Source: Nitrospirota bacterium (lineage in GTDB: Bacteria > Nitrospirota > Thermodesulfovibrionia > Thermodesulfovibrionales > SM23-35). Taken from it: 52,658 bases of DNA. Made by a program: the position numbers and the translations under genes. The stretch's first letter is position 1, and each line of letters begins with the position of its first letter. Positions 36,722 to 45,023 of this stretch are shown piece by piece. The stretch spans positions 1 to 52,658 of the forward strand of contig JACAFE010000024.1 of the NCBI GenBank assembly GCA_013388435.1, written 5' to 3'. The notes beneath the pieces were generated by a model, which was given only the letters and a program-made list of their open reading frames with translations, ran no database searches and was not told the DNA's origin.

Positions 36722-38043
36722 CTTTGTTCATCCCTTTCATCAAATAACATATATAGTCCTTGCAGGGCGTCTGCCATATCTCTTTTTTCATTAATGCCTT
36801 GACGCAAATATTTCTTTATTCTATCTATCATTTTAATTGAATAATCAACCTTAGGATTTGTTCCCTCCTTATACGCTCCGAGATTAATCATATCCTCAAA
36901 CCTCTTGTAAGTTGCCATGGTTTCCATAAACTTTGATGCAAATTCCCTATGCCTCTCATCAGTTATATCAGGCATTAATCTACTTATACTTCTCATAATA
37001 TCTATTGATGGATAATGATTTTCCATTGCTAATTCCCTTGAAAGTACAATATGACCATCCAGAACAGCCTTTGCAGAATCTGCTACCGGATCTGCATGAT
37101 CATCACCTTCGACAAGTACAGTATATATTCCGGTAATACTTCCTGAACCTTCGGATGTTCCAACTCTTTCAAGTAGCTTGGGTAGTAAAGCAAAAACAGA
37201 CGGGGTATAACCTTTTGCTGTAGGAGGTTCTCCAATAGCAAGTCCTATTTCACGTTGTGCCTGTGCAACTCTTGTCAATGAATCCATCAATAAAAGAACA
37301 TCTTCACCTTTTTCTCTAAAATATTCTGCAATTGCAGTAGCTGCAATTGCAGCTCTTACCTTTGCAAGTGGAGACTGATCTGATGTGGAAACTACTACAA
37401 CTGATTTTTCGAGTCCCTCATTCCCGAGGTCCTTTTCTATAAATTCCCTTACTTCCCTTCCTCTCTCTCCCACCAATGCAATTACATTTACAGACGCTTC
37501 TGTATATTTTGCGATCATTCCAAGAAGTACGCTTTTCCCAACTCCTGGACCCGAAAAGATACCGAGCCTCTGACCTTTACCGCATGTCAAAAGTCCATTA
37601 ATCGCCCTTATACCGAGATCCAGAGGCTCATTTATTCTTCTTCTCTTTAATGGATTTGGAGTACCCGAAAATAGTGGATAATCAACACCTTTAATCGGAC
37701 CTTTCCCGTCAAGAGGTTCGCAAATTCCGTTTATTACCCGACCTTTCAAGAAAGGTGACACCTTTACAGAAATTTTTCTTCCGAGTTGTTGAACTCTGCT
37801 CCCCGGTCTAATTCCTTCAGTTTCTCCTAATGCCATAAGCATAACTTTGTCATCTCTAAATCCGACTATATCGGCATTTAATAATGTTCTGTTATCAGCA
37901 TATATTCTGCATGATTCTCCCACCGAAGCTTTTATTCCTGTAGCTTTAACAATTATTCCAGTAATTTCAGATACTCTTCCGTAAACTTTTATTGGCTCTG
38001 AATTTTTTAACGCTCTAATATATGGAGACAAATCAATTTCCAT
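36718..38043 (-). CDS. fliI: Flagellum-specific ATP synthase FliI
   Basis: The 441-residue ATPase of the flagellar type III export apparatus, related to the F1 beta subunit. Walker A is GPGVGKSVLLG near 165 and Walker B VLLLMDSLTRVAQAQREI near 245. The EPPTAKGYTPSVFALLPKLLER stretch is diagnostic of FliI and SctN. It overlaps fliH by 11 nt and fliJ by 4 nt. Confidence 0.95.
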   Translation of the reverse strand: MEIDLSPYIRALKNSEPIKVYGRVSEITGIIVKATGIKASVGESCRIYADNRTLLNADIVGFRDDKVMLMALGETEGIRPGSRVQQLGRKISVKVSPFLKGRVINGICEPLDGKGPIKGVDYPLFSGTPNPLKRRRINEPLDLGIRAINGLLTCGKGQRLGIFSGPGVGKSVLLGMIAKYTEASVNVIALVGERGREVREFIEKDLGNEGLEKSVVVVSTSDQSPLAKVRAAIAATAIAEYFREKGEDVLLLMDSLTRVAQAQREIGLAIGEPPTAKGYTPSVFALLPKLLERVGTSEGSGSITGIYTVLVEGDDHADPVADSAKAVLDGHIVLSRELAMENHYPSIDIMRSISRLMPDITDERHREFASKFMETMATYKRFEDMINLGAYKEGTNPKVDYSIKMIDRIKKYLRQGINEKRDMADALQGLYMLFDERDEQR

Positions 38044-38659
38044 GAAGATTTTTTACCATTTCCTCAATAAGATTTTTAATTTGAATATCTATATCAGTAA
38101 TAACCTCTTGAGATGAACTTATAACCACAACTCCGTGAGAAGAACACGAAGGGTCCACTTCAAAAGTAATATCCGGATGAATATTAATAAAATCCTCTCT
38201 GTATTTATTTAACATTTCATTTAGAGATGGATTTATTTTAATTGTTATCATTCCTGTTCTTTCAATTTTTGTAATAGCCTCTCTAATCATGTTAATAACA
38301 ATTTCCCGGTCAATAGATAATTCTTTCATAATTATTTTTTTTGCAATTTCTACAGCAAGTTCAATAATCTGTGGCTCTGTTTCTTTTAGTATTTTGTTTT
38401 TTATAACTAAAAGTTCATTCAATAGATTGTCAATTCTTTCTATCAGAACCATTGCTTTTTTCTCACCCATTGCAAAACCTGCTTTTTCACCTGCCTCGAA
38501 ACCCTTTTCATATGCTTCTCTTTCAATCTCTTCAGTATTTGTTCCGGAGGATTCAAAACATTCATGGATTTTTTCTTCATGTATCTTTAAAGCAGGCATG
38601 AAAAAAGGTACAATAGTCTGTTTATTCTTACAATTAAATTTAGGCAACAAGTTCTTCAC
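38033..38659 (-). CDS. fliH: Flagellar assembly protein FliH
   Basis: The 208-residue FliI regulator. The AYEKGFEAGEKAGFAMGEKKA segment with GxxxG repeats (about 48-68) and the C-terminal domain with ELAVEIAKKIIMKEL and IKINPSLNEML are typical of FliH/SctL. The frame opens with GTG at 38659 within the fliG end. A start at the ATG 20 codons later (MPALKIHEEK) is also possible. Confidence 0.88.
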   Translation of the reverse strand: MKNLLPKFNCKNKQTIVPFFMPALKIHEEKIHECFESSGTNTEEIEREAYEKGFEAGEKAGFAMGEKKAMVLIERIDNLLNELLVIKNKILKETEPQIIELAVEIAKKIIMKELSIDREIVINMIREAITKIERTGMITIKINPSLNEMLNKYREDFINIHPDITFEVDPSCSSHGVVVISSSQEVITDIDIQIKNLIEEMVKNLHGN

Positions 38660-39623
38660 TCCCTCTACTTGCTATTATTATTTTTCCTTCAACTTCAAGT
38701 CTTCTGGCAATTTTCACAATATTTTGCTGGGCTTTCTCAACATCGGAAAGCTTAACAGGTCCTCTTGTTTGCATTTCTTCTTTAAGTATTTCTACAGCCC
38801 TTTGAGACATATTTTTAAAGATTTTTTCTTTAAGTGCCTCTGATGCTGTTTTGAGAGCAAGGGAAAGTTCATCGGTGCTAATTTCTTTCAATATCATCTG
38901 GATTGCTCTGTCGTCTAATTTTACAAGATCATCGAATACAAACATTAGATTTCTGATAGATTCAGCAACCTCTGCTTTTTGCTCTTCTATCTTTGTGAGG
39001 ACAACCTGCTCGGTTGATCTATCGACATTATTTAATATTTCTGCAACTTTTTTTGTGCCCCCAACTTTTTTCCCCCTTCCTCTTGCAACATCAAGCTGAC
39101 CTTTTAAAATCTGACTTAAATCCTCTATAGCACTTTCTGGAATCATTTCGGTAGTAGCTATTCTAAAAGCAATATCTCCTTTAATTTCATCAGGTAATAG
39201 AGAAAGAACATCTGCTGCCTGTGTTGGTTCAAGAAGTGAAATTATTAGGGCAGCTGTTTGAGGGTGTTCCGTAACAAGAAAACTTGCAAGAGTTTTTGGC
39301 TCAACCCATTTAAGTGAATCAAGAGGCCCTTCTTTTGATGCAATTTCAAGTATTCTTGACGCACCTTCTTCACCAAGCCCTTTTGAAAGAACCTTCCTTG
39401 CATATTCTTCACCACCAAAAAACATATCTCCATCCGATATTATCCCCGATGCTTCTCTTAAAACTTCCTCTATTACATTCTTGCTGACACTTTTAAGTTT
39501 AGTCATATGCATAGTAAGTCTGCCGATTTCCTTAACATTCAGATTTTTAACAATTTCAGAAGCACCGTCTTCGCCTACAGTTAAAAGAAATATAGCAGCC
39601 TTTTCATAACCACTTAAAGACAT
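38640..39623 (-). CDS. fliG: Flagellar motor switch protein FliG
   Basis: The 327-residue C-ring protein that couples stator torque to rotation. It has the N domain (SGYEKAAIFLLTVGEDGASEI), the middle EHPQTAALIISLLEP motif that contacts FliM, and the C domain with the charged torque helix DLVKLDDRAIQMILKEI. It shares TAATG with the fliF stop. fliM and fliN are not in the window. Confidence 0.95.
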   Translation of the reverse strand: MSLSGYEKAAIFLLTVGEDGASEIVKNLNVKEIGRLTMHMTKLKSVSKNVIEEVLREASGIISDGDMFFGGEEYARKVLSKGLGEEGASRILEIASKEGPLDSLKWVEPKTLASFLVTEHPQTAALIISLLEPTQAADVLSLLPDEIKGDIAFRIATTEMIPESAIEDLSQILKGQLDVARGRGKKVGGTKKVAEILNNVDRSTEQVVLTKIEEQKAEVAESIRNLMFVFDDLVKLDDRAIQMILKEISTDELSLALKTASEALKEKIFKNMSQRAVEILKEEMQTRGPVKLSDVEKAQQNIVKIARRLEVEGKIIIASRGSEELVA

Positions 39624-41164
39624 TAGCTTTCCTTTATCCAGTTTTTAATGAGATTTGAAGCTTCTTTTGGATTCTTTTTAGCCCATTCAATCACATTTTC
39701 TCCTGCTGTTTTTTGTCCCAATTCCATTCTCTTTTCAATTTCTGACACTGTCTGTGGCAAAGGAATACTTACACCTGGCAAAGCTTTCTGGGGCATCGGG
39801 TTAATGGTTAAACTTTTCAACAGAGGTCTGATTACAAATAGAGCTAAAATAATCAACGCTATAATAGGAGCTAAATATTTTGAAACATTTATAATAATGG
39901 GTAATATTTCAGTCTTTGCCGGGGGTAGTTCTTCCTGAGGAACTGCTTCAAATTGCATATTGACAATTTTAACTTCATCTCCTCTTTCCTGATTGAAACC
40001 TATTGCTTTCTTGACCATTTCTTCAAGTTGTTTTAATTCTTCCTCACTGCGTGGAGTATATTTCTTTTCATTTGATCCCTGTTGAGCAGTATAAATTCCA
40101 TCAACAAGTACTGCAGCGGTAACCCTCTTGATTTCTCCTGGATTATTAATGATATGACTGGTTATCTTACTAATTTCATAGTTTATAGTTTCATTTTTCT
40201 TTTCTGACTGACCATGATTGGAAGATGATTGTGTTGTTTGCTTATTGGGTAAATTTGAAGCAACACCTGGAACCCCTCCGACTGAACCTGTAGTTGATTT
40301 TTCAACATTTTTCTGTTCACTTCTTATAACCTGACTATCAGGGTCATATCTCTCTTCGGTTTTTTCTATTTTTGTAAAATCAAGTGTTGCACTTACTTTT
40401 GCCTTAACTTTTCCTTTTCCAACAACAGGGTCAAGAATACTTATAATGCTATTTTCCATATCTTTTTCATATGTTCTTTGATATTCAAGCTGATCTTTTG
40501 TAAGGGCAAATTCATTATCATTTTCTTGAGTAAGCATTTCTCCGCTCTGGTCAATAATGGAAACATCTTTTGAATTAAGTCCCTCAACACTGCTTGATAC
40601 AAGGTGGACAATCCCCTGAATTTGACTATTCGCAAGCTTTCTTCCGGGTTTTATTTTAATAAGCACAGATGCTTTTGGTCTTTCATTTTCTTTTGTAAAA
40701 AGAGTTTTTTCAGGAACCGCAAGATGAACTCTGCATTGCTCAATTTCTGATAGTGACCTTATTGTTCTTGCTAATTCTCCCTGCAATGCTCTTCTGTAAT
40801 TAAGTTTCTGAACAAAATCGGTCATGGTAAAATTGCTTTTATCAAAAAGTTCAAATCCTACGTTTCCTCCCTGGGGAAGTCCCTGACTCGCCATTTGAAG
40901 TCTTAATTCATAAACATGTTCAGCAGGAACCATTATACTCCCAGCAGATGTTTTGTACTGTACTTTCTGTTCTTTAAGTTTCTGGATTATTGCACCCGCA
41001 TCTTCTTCTCCAAGATTCGAATAAAGAACCTGATAATTAGGTTTCTGCATCCATGAAAACAATAAGATTAAAGATGTTATTGTCAAAAGAAGAATAATAG
41101 TTAACGTTAATTTTTTCTTAAGAGGCATTAATTTTATATTTTCGGTTATTTGTTCGAAACTCAT
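39623..41164 (-). CDS. fliF: Flagellar MS-ring protein FliF
   Basis: The 513-residue membrane ring subunit. A first transmembrane helix (about 18-38), the ring-building motifs with YSNLGEEDAGAIIQKLKEQKVQYK, a Ser/Asn-rich variable loop (about 300-330), a second transmembrane helix (about 430-450) and a C-terminal FliG-binding tail (EWAKKNPKEASNLIKNW) are all present. The length is slightly shorter than E. coli FliF (about 550). Confidence 0.95.
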   Translation of the reverse strand: MSFEQITENIKLMPLKKKLTLTIILLLTITSLILLFSWMQKPNYQVLYSNLGEEDAGAIIQKLKEQKVQYKTSAGSIMVPAEHVYELRLQMASQGLPQGGNVGFELFDKSNFTMTDFVQKLNYRRALQGELARTIRSLSEIEQCRVHLAVPEKTLFTKENERPKASVLIKIKPGRKLANSQIQGIVHLVSSSVEGLNSKDVSIIDQSGEMLTQENDNEFALTKDQLEYQRTYEKDMENSIISILDPVVGKGKVKAKVSATLDFTKIEKTEERYDPDSQVIRSEQKNVEKSTTGSVGGVPGVASNLPNKQTTQSSSNHGQSEKKNETINYEISKITSHIINNPGEIKRVTAAVLVDGIYTAQQGSNEKKYTPRSEEELKQLEEMVKKAIGFNQERGDEVKIVNMQFEAVPQEELPPAKTEILPIIINVSKYLAPIIALIILALFVIRPLLKSLTINPMPQKALPGVSIPLPQTVSEIEKRMELGQKTAGENVIEWAKKNPKEASNLIKNWIKES

Positions 41165-41167
41165 TTA

Positions 41168-41458
41168 TTAAACCTGCATTCTCATTATTTCTTCATAGGC
41201 ATTCAGAAGTTTATTTCTAACTTCGACCATCAGATTAAATGTCATATCTGCTTTCTCCATCGAAATTATTGCCTGAGTAATATCTCCATCGGTTGTCAAT
41301 TCTCTGACAGCATTTTCTGCGTCATTTTGTATTTGAGAAAGCTTTCCCATAGCTTCCTGTACTATCCCTTCGAAACCCTTTTCAGGCTCTATTGATGGTT
41401 TTAATGTTCTATTTATGTTATTTAAGGTTTGAGAAACTCCTATTTTTATATCAGACAT
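41168..41458 (-). CDS. fliE: Flagellar hook-basal body complex protein FliE
   Basis: A 96-residue rod-MS-ring adapter. The C-terminal part TDGDITQAIISMEKADMTFNLMVEVRNKLLNAYEEIMRMQV is the conserved FliE pattern. The N-terminal 15 residues start MSDIKIG. The ribosome-binding site and first codons are duplicated 188 bp upstream at the start of the small ORF. fliE lies 3 bp before fliF. Confidence 0.93.
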   Translation of the reverse strand: MSDIKIGVSQTLNNINRTLKPSIEPEKGFEGIVQEAMGKLSQIQNDAENAVRELTTDGDITQAIISMEKADMTFNLMVEVRNKLLNAYEEIMRMQV

Positions 41459-41656
41459 TATTGCCTCCAGATACTAATTTTTCTGCTAAATAATAAAGAA
41501 GGCATTGACCCTGCTATTTTCTGGTTCGATTTTTCTTTCTTAATTTTTATTTCATTAATTCTATTTAAAGTTTCTTGAACAAAATCAGCTTTCTTAGGTT
41601 TTATTTTTATATTTCCTGTTTTAAACTTTATCATTATATCAGACATTATTGCCTCC
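41446..41656 (-). repeat. Pair of 23-bp direct repeats around fliE and orf62 starts
   Basis: 41446-41468 and 41634-41656 are identical over 23 bases and include GGAGG, a TAA stop overlapped by ATG, and the first codons (Met-Ser-Asp-Ile). Each copy thus ends one gene and begins the next. Confidence 0.9.
41458..41646 (-). CDS. 62-aa ORF between flgC and fliE, possible truncated FliE duplicate
   Basis: The frame starts with the same ribosome-binding site and MSDI as fliE, because of the 23-bp duplication, and overlaps both the flgC stop and the fliE ATG by one base. Residues DFVQETLNRINEI resemble the FliE stretch GIVQEAMGKLSQI, and the rest does not match. No C-terminal FliE domain follows; it ends SIWRQ. 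It may be a remnant of a tandem fliE duplication that keeps translational coupling, or a small real protein. I do not know a function. Confidence 0.5.
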   Translation of the reverse strand: MSDIMIKFKTGNIKIKPKKADFVQETLNRINEIKIKKEKSNQKIAGSMPSLLFSRKISIWRQ

Positions 41657-42059
41657 CTATTTCAAGGGTTTTCATAAACATTGTTTTCGATATATTAAAA
41701 ACAGAAACAGACGCTTCATAAGCTCTCAATGCCATCATCATATTAACCATTTCTTCAATCACATTTACATTAGGCATTGTAACAAACCCCTCTTTATCTG
41801 CGTCAGGATGTCCCGGATCAAAAACTGTTTTCATCGGTGAGTTATCTGTAGCTATATCAACTATTCTGACGCCTTCAAGAGGTGCGGGATTTTGTTCCAT
41901 CAATACTGATGAAAAAACAACATCTTTTCTTCTGTAAGGCCCTCCTTCCTCTGTCCTTGTTGAATGCACATTAGCCATATTCGAGGCAATCACGTTCATT
42001 CTTTTTTTCTGCGCATCAAGAGCTGAAGCACTTATCTTTAAAACAGCAAAAGTATCCAT
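41646..42059 (-). CDS. flgC: Flagellar basal-body rod protein FlgC
   Basis: A 137-residue proximal rod subunit. Its N-terminus (LKISASALDAQKKRMNVIASNMANVHSTRTEEGGPYRRKDVVF) and C-terminus (PNVNVIEEMVNMMMALRAYEASVSVFNISKTMFMKTLEIGR) are textbook FlgC. The C-terminal codons and stop are part of one copy of the 23-bp repeat. It lies 1 bp after flgB. Confidence 0.95.
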   Translation of the reverse strand: MDTFAVLKISASALDAQKKRMNVIASNMANVHSTRTEEGGPYRRKDVVFSSVLMEQNPAPLEGVRIVDIATDNSPMKTVFDPGHPDADKEGFVTMPNVNVIEEMVNMMMALRAYEASVSVFNISKTMFMKTLEIGRQ

Positions 42060-42060
42060 T

Positions 42061-42420
42061 TCACCTCCTTAAAGCGCTTTTATACATTTTTATTTTGGAT
42101 TGAAGCAGCGAGATACCTGCCTGAAACAACATCGCATTTTCAGTCATTTTTGCAACTTCCATATCTATTTCAACATTGTTCTTATCTTCCCAATTATCAG
42201 CTTCTTTTATAATTACTTCGTTAGTTGAATTATTACCGGCATTATTCATATGTTTGTCAGATGTAGTAGTTAATAATAATTCATTATCAAGCGCAAGCTT
42301 AAAATTAATATCCTTTGCTTTGTAATTAGGGGTATCAGCATTTGCGATATTTGATGCAAGTATCCCGTGTCTAATATTTGTATATCTTATTAATTGTTCG
42401 AGTGACCTAAAACTGTCCAT
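42061..42420 (-). CDS. flgB: Flagellar basal-body rod protein FlgB
   Basis: A 119-residue proximal rod protein with RHGILASNIANADTPNYKAKDINFK near residue 17 and a C-terminal helix MAKMTENAMLFQAGISLLQSKIKMYKSAL-like region. It is the first gene of the basal-body run, headed by a sigma-54-type promoter. An AAAGGT site lies 7 nt before the ATG. Confidence 0.93.
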   Translation of the reverse strand: MDSFRSLEQLIRYTNIRHGILASNIANADTPNYKAKDINFKLALDNELLLTTTSDKHMNNAGNNSTNEVIIKEADNWEDKNNVEIDMEVAKMTENAMLFQAGISLLQSKIKMYKSALRR

Positions 42421-42444
42421 TTATTGACCTTTCATTGGTTTGAT

Positions 42445-42461
42445 AACAATAAACATGCCAA
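42445..42461 (-). promoter_or_regulatory. flgB: Sigma-54 promoter for the flgB operon
   Basis: The minus strand reads TTGGCATGTTTATTGTT: -24 GG in TTGGCATG, then 4 bp, then TTGTT with GT rather than GC at -12. The spacing is exact. The predicted start near 42434 leaves a 14-nt leader with the AAAGGT site. It lies between flgB and the FlgR-like activator gene. Confidence 0.7.
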
Positions 42462-42591
42462 ATAACAGAACTCCTTTTCCAATCATTTCCAATATGATAT
42501 TTATTTATTTTCTCCTGATTAACATGATTTTCGGCCACCGAGATGTCTTTATTATTTCGTTTGATATAATTCAAAATACAATAACTTATGT

Positions 42592-43878
42592 TCATGGATG
42601 TTCCTGTATTTTGTATTCATTTAATTTGTTTCTGATAGTTCTTACACTAACACCAAGTTTTTTTGCTGCCTTTGTTTTATTGCCGCCGGCTTCCTTAAGT
42701 GTCTGAATTATAAGCTCTTTTTCCATTTCCTTTATGCTCCCTGCCTGTACCTGCATCTTTTCATAGTCATCAAACATAAAATGTTCGCACTTTATAGTTT
42801 CACCATCGCACAAGAAGACAGCTCTTTGAATTGTGTTTTCTAACTCTCTTACATTTCCATTCCATTGCTTTCTCTTAATAAGGTCGAGTGCATCCTCTGA
42901 AAATCCGTTTATTTTCTTTCCTGCAAGACCTGAATATTTCTTCATAAAATGCATTGAAAGAAAAACAATATCATCAGGTCTTTCTCTTAAAGGAGGAACC
43001 TTCAAAGGAAAAACACTGAGCCTGTAAAAAAGATCTTCCCTGAATCTTGATTCAGCGCATTCTTTTTTGAGATCTCTATTTGTTGTTGCGATAACCCTGA
43101 CATCTATATTTATAGGTTCTCTACCACCTATTCTGTCAACTTCCTTCTCTTGAAGGACTCTTAATAATTTAGCCTGAAGTGTCATTGACATCTCCCCTAT
43201 CTCATCGAGCAAAATAGTTCCACCATTAGCTAACTCAAATTTCCCTTTTTTCCTGTCGATAGCACCCGTAAAAGCTCCTTTTTCATAACCGAAAAGTTCT
43301 GATTCAAGGAGATTATCAGGAATTGCCGCACAATTTACAGCTATAAAAGGTTTTTCCGACCTCTTGCTGAATTTATGTATATACCTTGCAAGAAGTTCTT
43401 TTCCTGTTCCGCTCTCACCATGAATTAAGACTGTAATATCACTTGCAGCAAGATTACCAGCAAGAGTAATAATTTTCTTCATTTCAGGATCAACAGTTAA
43501 TATTTCTTTTTCAATGTATGTTCTTTTAATAACAGAATCGATCATTTCTTTTAATGAATCAAATGAAAAAGGTTTTTGTAGATAATCAGCAGCTCCTTCT
43601 TTCATTGATTGCACCGCATTATCTACAGTTCCGAATCCTGTTATTACAAGCACAGGAAGATTTCCAATTTTGCTTCTAATTTCTTTCAAAAGTGAAAGAC
43701 CGTCCATTTTGGGCATATTCATATCAGTAACTACCATTGAATAATTGGCATTCCTAAGTTTATCAAGCGCATTCAGACCATTTTCACATATGGTTGTATC
43801 GTAGCCCATCCTCTGTATTGCCTCGTTAAGAGCAATTCTCATTTGAGGGTCATCATCAACAATCAATACAGGCTTCAT
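42592..43878 (-). CDS. FlgR-like sigma-54-dependent response regulator
   Basis: A 428-residue NtrC-type activator. The receiver domain has LIVDDD and TDMNMPKMDG with the phospho-acceptor Asp. The AAA+ domain has GESGTGKELLAR, GAFTGA (the sigma-54 contact loop) and LDEIGEMS. A Fis-type helix-turn-helix ends it (GGNKTKAAKKLGVSVRTIRNKL). The start at 43878 has an AAAGGAGG site and an ATGA overlap with the kinase. It probably activates the sigma-54 promoters seen before the flagellar genes. Confidence 0.92.
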   Translation of the reverse strand: MKPVLIVDDDPQMRIALNEAIQRMGYDTTICENGLNALDKLRNANYSMVVTDMNMPKMDGLSLLKEIRSKIGNLPVLVITGFGTVDNAVQSMKEGAADYLQKPFSFDSLKEMIDSVIKRTYIEKEILTVDPEMKKIITLAGNLAASDITVLIHGESGTGKELLARYIHKFSKRSEKPFIAVNCAAIPDNLLESELFGYEKGAFTGAIDRKKGKFELANGGTILLDEIGEMSMTLQAKLLRVLQEKEVDRIGGREPINIDVRVIATTNRDLKKECAESRFREDLFYRLSVFPLKVPPLRERPDDIVFLSMHFMKKYSGLAGKKINGFSEDALDLIKRKQWNGNVRELENTIQRAVFLCDGETIKCEHFMFDDYEKMQVQAGSIKEMEKELIIQTLKEAGGNKTKAAKKLGVSVRTIRNKLNEYKIQEHP

Positions 43879-45023
43879 TTTTCCTCCTTTATAGGGAAAC
43901 AAAGACTAAAAATACTTCCTTTGTTAATTTTGCTTTTTACTTTTATATATCCTGAATGAGCTTGCATTATTGTTGAAGCAATAGCAAGTCCAAGACCTGT
44001 ACCTTTTTCTTTTGTACTGAAAAAAGGATTAAATATCTTTTCAAGTATATTTTCATCAATTCCATAGCCTGTATCCCCTATTTCAAGGCAATGCATATCA
44101 TAATCTTTTGTAATTGATATTGAGAGAATTCCTCCTTCGTGCATCGCCTGTATAGCATTAACCATAATATTCACAATAGCCTGTTTTATAAGTTCAGCGT
44201 CACCAGTAATTATGCAGTCTTTTAATGATTGGTTTATTTTTATTTCCCTTGTTTCTATCAAAGGTAAAAACATCTTAATACAGTTTTCTGTTATACATTT
44301 TAAATTCAAAGGCTTCATAACAGGTTTACTCGGCCGGGCAAAGTAGAGCATGTTATTAAGTATGCTATTCAGATTATTTATCCCTGTTGCTATTCCATTT
44401 GCGAGTTCTCTTTTTGATATATCTTCAAGGTCATTTGCGAGCATGCTTGCATATAAAGAAATGCTGCACAACGGGTTTCTTATCTCATGCACAATTTTCG
44501 CAGACATCTCTCCCATTGCGATTAATCTCTGGTTTCTTTCCTGTTGTTGTTCAAGTTCCCGAAGGCGTGTAATATCCTTTATGAGTATAACACTGCCTTT
44601 TAAGTTATTATTTATGTGTCTAATGTCATATCTTGAGATGATTACTCTGTATTCTATGCCTCTTGATGTTATTAAAGTATCAGTATTATCCTGAATAATT
44701 TTCAGGTTTAAATCCTTAAATTTTCTGCCAATTGCTTGAATCAGTTTTATATCAAGAAATTCTTCAGCGGATTTATTCATCATAGTAATTCTGTCATCTG
44801 AATCCATAACAATAATTGCTTCCTCAAGACTACAAAGAATTGCATTAAGATACTCCCTGTTTTTTTCAGCCTCTTCAAGTGCTTTTTTGAGTTCCTTGTT
44901 TTTCTGTTCGAGTTCTGCTGTAAGATAAGTTACTTTCTCATTTAAAGTTTGATAGTAATTCTCAAGACTTTTTGATGCAATCGCAAAATTATGAAAAGCT
45001 TCACTTAATTTTTCGGTACTCAC
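43875..45023 (-). CDS. FlgS-like PAS histidine kinase (soluble)
   Basis: A 382-residue kinase with no transmembrane helix. It has a coiled-coil lead (15-60), a PAS domain (about 60-155), a HisKA domain with phospho-His in MGEMSAKIVHEIRNPL near 195, and the ATPase domain with NIMVNAIQAM, GDTGYGIDE and GTGLGLAI. A cytoplasmic kinase beside a FlgR-type regulator is the plan of FlgS/FleS, which senses assembly state rather than an outside ligand. GTG start, directly after the TPR gene stop. Confidence 0.88.
   Translation of the reverse strand: MSTEKLSEAFHNFAIASKSLENYYQTLNEKVTYLTAELEQKNKELKKALEEAEKNREYLNAILCSLEEAIIVMDSDDRITMMNKSAEEFLDIKLIQAIGRKFKDLNLKIIQDNTDTLITSRGIEYRVIISRYDIRHINNNLKGSVILIKDITRLRELEQQQERNQRLIAMGEMSAKIVHEIRNPLCSISLYASMLANDLEDISKRELANGIATGINNLNSILNNMLYFARPSKPVMKPLNLKCITENCIKMFLPLIETREIKINQSLKDCIITGDAELIKQAIVNIMVNAIQAMHEGGILSISITKDYDMHCLEIGDTGYGIDENILEKIFNPFFSTKEKGTGLGLAIASTIMQAHSGYIKVKSKINKGSIFSLCFPIKEEK

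Noticed and set aside
42407-42595. 62-aa minus-strand ORF between the FlgR-like gene and flgB
   Set aside because: It spans the flgB promoter and has no ribosome-binding site or known similarity.
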